Below, piece by piece: positions 6,056 to 11,724 of a DNA stretch of 11,724 nt; position 1 is the stretch's first letter, and each line of letters starts with the position of its first letter. A program made the translations under genes and the position numbers. The notes beneath the pieces are model-generated. The model was not told where the DNA came from. It ran no database searches and saw only the letters and a list, made by a program, of their open reading frames with translations. The stretch lies in NCBI GenBank assembly GCA_021806125.1, contig JAJZYC010000033.1, positions 1 to 11,724 on the forward strand. Direction: 5' to 3'. This DNA is from a bacterium. GTDB lineage: Bacteria > SZUA-79 > Acidulodesulfobacterales > Acidulodesulfobacteraceae.

Positions 6056-6928
6056 ATGAAAATAATAGTGGCCCCTTCCGCCGGTTTTTGTTTCGGCGTT
6101 AAAAGGGCGGTCAATATGGCTTTAGATGCGGCGGATAAATGCAGGCCGTTAGAAAAATTAAATACCCTGGGACCCATAATACACAATCCGCAGGTGGTTA
6201 AATCTTTAGAGGAAAAAGGCGTATTTCCGATAGACGACGTCGATTGCGGCTGCTTCGACACCCTGCTGATACGCTCACACGGCGTTAAAGCGGAAGTTAT
6301 GGAAACGCTTAAATCCAAAGGCGTAAAAATAATAGACGCCACATGTCCTTTCGTGAAAAAAGCGCAGAATTATATAAACGAAGCCGCTTTAAAAGGCTAC
6401 TTTATAATAATGGTCGGGGATAAAAACCATCCCGAGGTTCAAAGCGTTATAAGTTTTGCGGCTAAGGACAGGTTTTTAGTGATTAATAATCTTGCCGACC
6501 TGGAAAAAGTTCCGGTATCCGAAAAGCTGGCTTTAATTTCGCAGACCACGCAGGATGTTGATTTTTATAAACTCGTAATAGACGAAATAAATAAAATAGC
6601 GAAAGGCGGGGCGGTCGTTTTTGATACTATTTGCGATGCCACTATGATAAAACAGGAAGAGTCTAAAGCTATAGCTTCGAACGTCGACGTTATGATAGTC
6701 GTAGGTGGCTACAACAGCGCAAATACCAATAAACTGCAAAATATATGCAAAGAGATTCAGCCCAATACATATCATATAGAAACCGAAAGCGAAGTTAACC
6801 CCGAATGGTTTTTAAACGCTAAAAGCGTAGGAATAACGGCTGGAGCATCCACTCCGGACTGGATAATAGAACGGGTTTTAAAGAAAGTCCGCGATATAGA
6901 CGAAGCCGGATTAAAAAGATTTGCTTAA
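6056..6928 (+). CDS. ispH: 4-hydroxy-3-methylbut-2-enyl diphosphate reductase IspH
   Basis: IspH (LytB) is the 4Fe-4S enzyme that makes IPP and DMAPP from HMBPP in the last step of the MEP isoprenoid pathway. The three cluster-ligating cysteines are present: Cys12 in GFCFGVKRAV, Cys97 in DATCPFVKKA and Cys193 in DTICDATMIKQ. Substrate-pocket residues are also conserved: His43 (LGPIIHNPQ), His75 (RSHGV), His125 and Glu127 (KNHPEVQ), SQTTQ at 162-166, GGYNSANTNKL at 217-227 and TAGASTPDW near the C-terminus. The 290-residue length is typical of the bacterial family. The ATG follows AAAAGG at 6041-6046. A palindromic repeat region lies upstream and rpsA downstream; ispH-rpsA pairing (sometimes fusion) is common in bacteria. 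The enzyme implies a functioning MEP pathway and oxygen-sensitive chemistry. Confidence 0.97.
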   Translation: MKIIVAPSAGFCFGVKRAVNMALDAADKCRPLEKLNTLGPIIHNPQVVKSLEEKGVFPIDDVDCGCFDTLLIRSHGVKAEVMETLKSKGVKIIDATCPFVKKAQNYINEAALKGYFIIMVGDKNHPEVQSVISFAAKDRFLVINNLADLEKVPVSEKLALISQTTQDVDFYKLVIDEINKIAKGGAVVFDTICDATMIKQEESKAIASNVDVMIVVGGYNSANTNKLQNICKEIQPNTYHIETESEVNPEWFLNAKSVGITAGASTPDWIIERVLKKVRDIDEAGLKRFA

Positions 6929-6964
6929 TTTGTTTAAATGTGGTAGATTAGTTTTATTAAATTT

Positions 6965-6970
6965 AGGAGG
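6965..6970 (+). promoter_or_regulatory. rpsA ribosome-binding site, wide spacing
   Basis: AGGAGG is a full Shine-Dalgarno match but lies 13 bases before the ATG at 6984, further than the usual 5-9. No in-frame ATG, GTG or TTG sits closer. In-frame starts further upstream (from 6921) would overlap the 3' end of ispH and place this sequence inside the coding region, so the wide spacing is the better explanation. Confidence 0.6.
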
Positions 6971-6983
6971 TAGTAATATATTT

Positions 6984-8612
6984 ATGGCAAAAAAAAGTTT
7001 TAATCAATTCAAATCCGTTAACGCGGGCGACGGCAATCCCACCGAATTCGAGATTCTGCTAGGTTCCTATGAAAGCATGAACAGCAAAGGGCTCGTGAGG
7101 CAGGGAAAAATTTTAAATATCGACAATGACTATGTTTACGTCGATGTAGGAGACAAGTCCGACGGCATCATTACCATAAAAGAAATATCTTCGGGGGGTA
7201 CAGTCGATATTACTTCTATTGAGGTAGGCGGTTCTATAGAAGTTTTTGTTGGGAGTTACGATGATAAACTAGGATATTTAATATGCTCCCGAGAAAAAGC
7301 GAAAAACGTTTATGCGCTTGACGATATAGAAAGGGTATGCAACGGCAACGAACTGATAAAAGGCACCGTCGCGGCAAAGACAAAAGGCGGATTGATAGTC
7401 GATTTGAACGGGGTTACTGCGTTTCTGCCGGGTTCCCAAATAGACGTTAAACTGACTAAGGATTTCGACGCGTTTCTGGGGAAGACTTTAGACCTCAAAG
7501 TTATAAGTGTAGATAAAAGAAACTGCAACGTAATAGTATCCAGAAGAAAAGTCATAGAAGACGAAATAAAGAAATTAAAGGAAAATGTTTTAACCGATAT
7601 AAAAGAAGGCGACGTGCTTGAAGGAATAGTTAAAAATATTACCGATTACGGGGTTTTTGTAGATTTAGGCGGCATGGACGGACTTATTTATATCACGGAT
7701 ATATCATGGAAAAGAATATCGCACCCTTCGGAAATATTAAACCTCGGACAGAAAATAAACGTTAAAGTTATTAAATACGATGAAGAAAAACACAGGGTTT
7801 CGTTAGGATATAAACAGCTTTTCGACGACCCGTGGCAGAATATAGCCGACAGGCACAAACCGGGGGACATAATTGAAGGCGTCATTATAAATATTACGGA
7901 TTACGGCGCATTCGTCGAACTCGACGACGATGTAGAAGGGCTTATTCACTTGTCTGAAATGACATGGGAAAAAAAGCAGATCGACCTTAAAACGTTTTTG
8001 ACCAAGGGACAGAAAGTAAAGGCATCGATATTAAGCATAGAGCCGGAAGCCCGAAAATTATCGCTCAGCCTTAAAAGGCTTACGGAAAGTCCCTGGAATT
8101 TATTAAAAGATAAATATCCCGTGGGCAAAGTCGTTGAAGGCGCGGTCAAAAATATATATGAATTCGGAGTTTCGGTGGAATTAGAGGAAAATCTGGAAGG
8201 CTATATCAAACAAAACGATTTTTCCTGGACGAAAAGAACGAAACACCCGAACGAGTTATTTAAAATGGGAGAGAAAATCAGGGCGGTTGTATTAAGCATA
8301 GACGAGGAAAAGCAGAGAATATATCTTGGAATAAAACAGCTTACCGAGAGTCCGTGGTCGCATATTAAAGAAAAATATTCGGCAGGTTCGGTTGTAACAG
8401 GGACGGTATCCAACATAACGGAATTCGGAATATTCGTTCAGCTTGAAGAAGGAATAGAAGGGCTGATTCACAATTCAAAAATTCCGGAAAATTTTATAAA
8501 AGAAAACAACATATCCGCAGGGTCGCAAATAAATGCGGAAATAATAATGCTTGACGGCAATGAACAAAAAATAGGGCTGTCCGTTATTAACGTTGACCAG
8601 AATAAATTATGA
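6984..8612 (+). CDS. rpsA: 30S ribosomal protein S1 (six S1 domains)
   Basis: S1 binds the 30S subunit and mRNA leaders and promotes initiation on structured or weak Shine-Dalgarno messages. The 542-residue protein has six OB-fold S1 repeats at roughly 37-104, 122-189, 208-277, 293-364, 380-451 and 467-535, the full-length proteobacterial architecture (E. coli S1 is 557). Repeats 3 to 6 show the best signatures, such as GIVKNITDYGVFVDLGG, GVIINITDYGAFVEL and GLIHLSEMTW, with recurring linkers ending in SPW or DPW. The first two repeats are more divergent, as expected for ribosome-binding domains. MAKKSF at 6984 is the likely start; the frame is open further upstream but that would overlap ispH. 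The stop overlaps the sppA start by four bases. E. coli S1 represses its own translation; that has not been shown here. Confidence 0.96.
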   Translation: MAKKSFNQFKSVNAGDGNPTEFEILLGSYESMNSKGLVRQGKILNIDNDYVYVDVGDKSDGIITIKEISSGGTVDITSIEVGGSIEVFVGSYDDKLGYLICSREKAKNVYALDDIERVCNGNELIKGTVAAKTKGGLIVDLNGVTAFLPGSQIDVKLTKDFDAFLGKTLDLKVISVDKRNCNVIVSRRKVIEDEIKKLKENVLTDIKEGDVLEGIVKNITDYGVFVDLGGMDGLIYITDISWKRISHPSEILNLGQKINVKVIKYDEEKHRVSLGYKQLFDDPWQNIADRHKPGDIIEGVIINITDYGAFVELDDDVEGLIHLSEMTWEKKQIDLKTFLTKGQKVKASILSIEPEARKLSLSLKRLTESPWNLLKDKYPVGKVVEGAVKNIYEFGVSVELEENLEGYIKQNDFSWTKRTKHPNELFKMGEKIRAVVLSIDEEKQRIYLGIKQLTESPWSHIKEKYSAGSVVTGTVSNITEFGIFVQLEEGIEGLIHNSKIPENFIKENNISAGSQINAEIIMLDGNEQKIGLSVINVDQNKL

Positions 8613-9535
8613 GCATGAATAAGCACCCTTTTTTAAGCGGGCTGCTTTTTTTAATAGTATTTATAGGAATATTCGGTATTTTCATATACCTGATACTATT
8701 TAAATTTCAGTCGAAGTCAAACTATAGCGTCGTCAGAGGCTCATCCCCTTATGCCGTAGGCATAATAAATCTTAACGGCGCGATAACGAGTTCTTCCGGT
8801 TTCGTGAGGCTTTTAAACCACTATAAGCGGGACGGCAACGTCAAGGCGATAGTAATCAGGGTAAATTCGCCAGGCGGAGAGGTTGCCCCTTCTCAGGCTA
8901 TATACGAACAGCTGATGAAATTCAGGAAGCATAAGAAAATAGTGGTGTCTATGGATTCAGTGGCGGCATCCGGCGCGTATTACATATCTTCCGCGGCAGA
9001 CAAAATAGTAGCGGAGCCGGGAACTCTGACCGGTTCTATCGGAGTAATAATGGAGATGCCCAACGTATATAAACTTATGAAAAAAGTCGGGGTGTCTTAT
9101 AACTATATAGTTAGCGGACCTTATAAAGACATAGGAACACCGTTTAAAAAAATGACACCTATGCAAAGAAAAAAAATGCAGGGCGTCGTAATGAACGTTT
9201 ACGGACAGTTTGTGGATGCCGTTGCCAAAGGCAGGAATCTCAAAGTTTCTTATGTTAAAAAGCTTGCAAACGGTATGGTATATTCGGGGCAGCAGGCGCT
9301 GAAATACCGCCTCGTAGATAAACTCGGCGATTTTCAGGATGCGGTTAAACTGGCTCAAAAATTAGCCGGAATCAAGGGTAAAGCCACTTTAATATATCCC
9401 GTCAAAAAACGCTCCAATTTATTTCAATCCTTTATAAAAAGAGCGGTTAAGTCTTTTGTAAATAATATTGGAGGGACTTCTTTTTTTAAAGTCGGCGGGC
9501 TTGTTTCTGACAACAATATGCGATTAGATTTTTAA
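8609..9535 (+). CDS. sppA: Signal peptide peptidase SppA (short S49 form)
   Basis: This membrane-anchored serine peptidase degrades signal peptides released after secretion. A single hydrophobic segment at about residues 8-31 anchors it, and the rest should lie outside the cytoplasmic membrane. The S49 core follows: RVNSPGGEV (84-92), DSVAASGAYYISSAADKIVA with nucleophile Ser121, and GPYKDIG with Lys173 as general base. The Ser-Lys spacing of 52 residues equals that of Bacillus subtilis SppA (147/199). At 308 residues it is the short, single-domain form, which functions as an oligomer, unlike the duplicated E. coli enzyme. The ATG overlaps the rpsA stop as ATGA; a second ATG at 8615 would remove only two residues. 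An rpsA-sppA arrangement is familiar from Deltaproteobacteria-type genomes. Confidence 0.94.
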   Translation: MSMNKHPFLSGLLFLIVFIGIFGIFIYLILFKFQSKSNYSVVRGSSPYAVGIINLNGAITSSSGFVRLLNHYKRDGNVKAIVIRVNSPGGEVAPSQAIYEQLMKFRKHKKIVVSMDSVAASGAYYISSAADKIVAEPGTLTGSIGVIMEMPNVYKLMKKVGVSYNYIVSGPYKDIGTPFKKMTPMQRKKMQGVVMNVYGQFVDAVAKGRNLKVSYVKKLANGMVYSGQQALKYRLVDKLGDFQDAVKLAQKLAGIKGKATLIYPVKKRSNLFQSFIKRAVKSFVNNIGGTSFFKVGGLVSDNNMRLDF

Positions 9536-9560
9536 AAAAATTTAATTTAAAAGATGCCGT

Positions 9561-10046
9561 ATGGAAATTATTTATGCACCGTGGCGTATGGACTATTTAG
9601 TAAAAGATAAATCTAAAGAAGAGTGCGTCTTTTGCGACGACAGTAAATGCTACGAAGACAAATACGTTCTTTTTAAAGGAAAATATTCATACGTAAAATT
9701 AAATACTTTTCCCTATAACTGCGGGCATCTTTTAGTTATACCATACGTCCACGTTAGAGAGCTAAACGGGCTTTCTTATGAAACTGGAGCCGAAATAATG
9801 AAGCTCCTGTCTTTAAGCTGCGATATTTTAAAAAAAGTTTACAGGTGCGACGCTATAAATGTCGGACTGAATCTTGGGAAAGCGGCCGGAGCCGGCATCG
9901 AAAAGCATTTGCATTTTCATATAATACCGAGGTGGGAAGGCGACGTTAGTTTTTATACCGTTTGTTCGGAACTTAGAGTCGTCTCGGAAATACTAGATGA
10001 TACATACAATAAACTATCCGGCGATTTTAAAAATATAATACTTTAG
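9561..10046 (+). CDS. HIT-family protein, Ap4A phosphorylase/hydrolase-like
   Basis: This 161-residue protein belongs to the histidine triad superfamily, which hydrolyses or transfers nucleotidyl groups. The triad HLHFHIIPRW occupies residues 116-125, with His118 as the expected nucleophile; NVGLNLGKAAGAGI precedes it, and GHLLVIPYVHV (55-65) supplies further conserved histidines. The N-terminus APWRMDY with CVFC (Cys22, Cys25) is typical of the subgroup that includes the mycobacterial diadenosine tetraphosphate phosphorylase Rv2613c, so an Ap4A-type substrate is plausible but not proven. The segment after the triad reads GDVSFYTV where the subgroup usually has GDxNFM, a small departure in the substrate loop. 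There is no strong Shine-Dalgarno. It starts 25 bp after sppA and is followed 12 bp later by lapA. Confidence 0.9.
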   Translation: MEIIYAPWRMDYLVKDKSKEECVFCDDSKCYEDKYVLFKGKYSYVKLNTFPYNCGHLLVIPYVHVRELNGLSYETGAEIMKLLSLSCDILKKVYRCDAINVGLNLGKAAGAGIEKHLHFHIIPRWEGDVSFYTVCSELRVVSEILDDTYNKLSGDFKNIIL

Positions 10047-10058
10047 AGGCGCATATAA

Positions 10059-10304
10059 ATGGTTAAATATATAAACCTCGTTCTTTTGGTAGTTTTTATA
10101 GCCGCAGTTTTAATCTTCACGGCAGAAAATCCTCAGCTTGTCAGCGTAAAATTTTTAGGATTCCGGTCAATCGACCTTCCTATATCCGTTATAGTTTTTT
10201 CTTCCGCGATAATAGGCATATTTATCGGTTTAATATATCATTTTTATGCCGTTTATAAGATAAAAAGAGAATTAAAAACGAAGAACGAAAAAGAAAAAAT
10301 ATGA
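10059..10304 (+). CDS. lapA: LapA domain-containing small inner-membrane protein
   Basis: This 81-residue protein has two predicted membrane helices, about residues 4-22 and 42-62, separated by a short loop with the family's AENPQLVSVKFLGF pattern, and a lysine/glutamate-rich cytoplasmic tail. That is the LapA (DUF1049) architecture. In E. coli, LapA works with LapB in lipopolysaccharide assembly and control of LpxC turnover. No lapB with TPR repeats is in the window, so a role in LPS regulation here is inferred from the family, and it would imply an outer membrane. GAGG at 10045-10048 precedes the ATG. Its stop overlaps the next gene's start as ATGA, indicating translational coupling. Confidence 0.85.
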   Translation: MVKYINLVLLVVFIAAVLIFTAENPQLVSVKFLGFRSIDLPISVIVFSSAIIGIFIGLIYHFYAVYKIKRELKTKNEKEKI

Positions 10305-11724
10305 CCGGTTTGGCGGAATTTGAAAAAAATTCAATCGAACGGGCTTCAGCCGAAATTTTAGACGGATACGGATACGGAATAACGGCGCTGGATTTACTTA
10401 AAGAAATAGGCATTATTTCCGGGAATGCCGGTTCAGGCGCCTTTTTGATAGGCGGTTTTCCCAGAGACATTATAATATATATTTTAAAATCTAACCCCGC
10501 AACCTCCAGCAAATTTAAGTCTTCCAGAGTTTTTGAATCTAATTCCCGCTTTCTCGATTTAGATATCGCCGTCCGCGGTTCTGCAGAAAAACTTGCCTGC
10601 TTAATAAAAGAAAATAAGAATTTAAATTTTAAATTAAATTATTTAAAAATACATAATAGGTTCGGAACGGCTTCCTTGGAATTCTTAGTAAACGGGATAC
10701 CCCTTAAGCTCGATCTCGCTTCTTTAAGGACCGAGTTCTATAAAAAACCCGGCATGCTGCCGGAGGTGAATACCGCGTCGGCGGGACTTAAAGACGATAT
10801 CCGCAGAAGAGACTTTACTATAAATACCGTAGCTTTTTCAATCGACAGCAAAGATTTTCTAAAGTTCTACGATTATTCTTCAGGAATAGGCGATATATTA
10901 AATAAAAAAATAAGGGTAATGCATGCATTAAGTTTTATAGACGACCCTACGAGAATGTTCAGAGCCGTCAGATTCGAAAAAAGGCTCGGCTTTCGGATAG
11001 ACGGCGGCACGTTAAAACTGATGAAAACCGCTTTAGATAAAAATATTTTAGACGGTATTTCCGGCAAAAGAATAACCGCCGAATTATATCTTATACTGAA
11101 AGAAAAAAAGCCGGAGATATACTTTGAAAGGTTAGATAAATTAAATATTCTTAGTTCGATTTACGGCAAATTGAAGTTCGGAAAAAAAAATAAAATAGTT
11201 TTTAAAAAAATTTCCGCATATTTTAACGAACAGGATAAAGTAAACAAATTAAGGAAGGTTTGCAAAGGTTTAGACGCAAATACGTTTTATACGGCGGAAA
11301 TTTTTTACGGTTTGGACGGCGGCGAATTAAACAAAGCCGTCGAAAGGTTAAATATGGGCAGGAAAATCGAAAAAACGCTTAAAACTATATATTCGGATAT
11401 GAAGAAAATAAATAATTTAAAGGCAAACAATGCTGAAATATATGATAAACTTAATAAAATAGACGCAAAAAGCATTTTATTTTATTTGTTAGAAGACTGC
11501 GGCGGAGATAAAGCGGATTTTAGTTTCAGAAGAATTATAGCAAGATATTTAGATAAAATAATATTTATAAAACCTTATTTAAACGGGCACGATATTAAGT
11601 CTATGGGTATATGCGAAGGGCCTTTATGCGGCAAAATATTAAACGAAATCAGATTGTTGAAAATAGAAGGCAGGCTTAAATCTAAAAAAGACGAATTAAC
11701 ATATATAAAAAATAACTATTTTAA
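10301..11724 (+). CDS. cca: CCA-adding / poly(A) polymerase family tRNA nucleotidyltransferase (3' end off-window)
   Basis: The frame starts at the ATG overlapping the lapA stop and stays open for 474 codons to the right edge; only a short tail should be missing. It is a class II nucleotidyltransferase that builds or repairs the tRNA 3' CCA end. The head carries LIGGFPRD (49-56), catalytic LDLD (Asp86, Asp88), LDLASLR (Asp138), KDDIRRRDFTINTVAF (164-179) and DDPTRMFRAVRFEKRLGF (214-231, nucleotide-template region). The C-terminal LNGHDIKSMG...GPLCGKIL segment is the tRNA-binding tail. Two oddities: Pro replaces the usual Val in GGxVRD, and 29 residues separate RD from DLD, where about eight are usual, giving a serine-rich insertion near residues 60-83. 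No HD domain is seen. Deltaproteobacteria such as Geobacter can split CC- and A-adding activities, so the exact specificity is open. Confidence 0.9.
   Translation, partial: MTGLAEFEKNSIERASAEILDGYGYGITALDLLKEIGIISGNAGSGAFLIGGFPRDIIIYILKSNPATSSKFKSSRVFESNSRFLDLDIAVRGSAEKLACLIKENKNLNFKLNYLKIHNRFGTASLEFLVNGIPLKLDLASLRTEFYKKPGMLPEVNTASAGLKDDIRRRDFTINTVAFSIDSKDFLKFYDYSSGIGDILNKKIRVMHALSFIDDPTRMFRAVRFEKRLGFRIDGGTLKLMKTALDKNILDGISGKRITAELYLILKEKKPEIYFERLDKLNILSSIYGKLKFGKKNKIVFKKISAYFNEQDKVNKLRKVCKGLDANTFYTAEIFYGLDGGELNKAVERLNMGRKIEKTLKTIYSDMKKINNLKANNAEIYDKLNKIDAKSILFYLLEDCGGDKADFSFRRIIARYLDKIIFIKPYLNGHDIKSMGICEGPLCGKILNEIRLLKIEGRLKSKKDELTYIKNNYF

Noticed and set aside
6921..6983. N-terminal extension of ribosomal protein S1 starting at a TTG at 6921
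   Set aside because: It would overlap ispH, place the AGGAGG site inside the gene and add 21 residues not expected in S1; MAKKSF at 6984 is a typical start.
8957..9358. 133-codon minus-strand frame opposite sppA
   Set aside because: It lies antisense to the catalytic core of SppA and has a low-complexity, Tyr/Phe/His-rich composition typical of antisense translation.
1..11724. CRISPR array, tRNA/rRNA genes, transposase, phage genes or a new defence system
   Set aside because: I saw no regularly spaced repeats, no structured RNA gene, no transposase or integrase motif and no cluster of unrecognised genes; apart from the hicB/hicA relic and the palindromic region the segment is ordinary housekeeping sequence.

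Overview
The window is a gene-dense, AT-rich bacterial chromosome segment. All 13 recognisable genes lie on the + strand, mostly with overlaps or gaps of a few to a few tens of bases. The set is mainly housekeeping: one-carbon folate metabolism, aromatic amino-acid synthesis, isoprenoid synthesis, ribosomal protein S1, a signal-peptide peptidase, a HIT-family nucleotide enzyme, LapA and a tRNA nucleotidyltransferase. The order hisC-aroF-tyrA-aroA-(cmk)-ispH-rpsA-sppA, followed by a HIT protein, LapA and a CCA-type enzyme, resembles Deltaproteobacteria-type genomes as I remember them. A MetV-like MTHFR subunit next to folD suggests an anaerobe that may run the methyl branch of the Wood-Ljungdahl pathway. 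An uncultured Desulfobacterota-like lineage is my best guess; it rests on gene order and composition, not on a phylogeny.

Layout. Positions 1-1068 hold the 3' part of folD and a cysteine-rich MetV-like protein. Positions 1092-5847 hold hisC, aroF, tyrA and aroA, which take precursors through DAHP and EPSP and include the tyrosine-branch dehydrogenase and an aminotransferase. Between hisC and aroF sits a decayed HicBA toxin-antitoxin locus: an intact HicB-like antitoxin with a good sigma70-type promoter, followed by only the C-terminal remnant of hicA. Positions 5848-6055 are non-coding and contain a strong nested hairpin, an imperfect direct repeat and short terminal inverted repeats, a MITE/REP-like palindromic element. 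It lies where cytidylate kinase (cmk) is expected in related gene orders. Positions 6056-9535 carry ispH, rpsA (six S1 domains) and sppA. Positions 9561-11724 carry a HIT-family hydrolase/phosphorylase, LapA and a nearly complete CCA/poly(A)-type nucleotidyltransferase that runs off the right edge.

I found no convincing new multi-gene system. The points most worth checking are the eroded HicBA locus that appears to leave its promoter inside the aromatic operon, the palindromic element in the place of cmk, the altered NADP-phosphate contacts in FolD beside MetV, and the insertion in the catalytic head of the tRNA nucleotidyltransferase.
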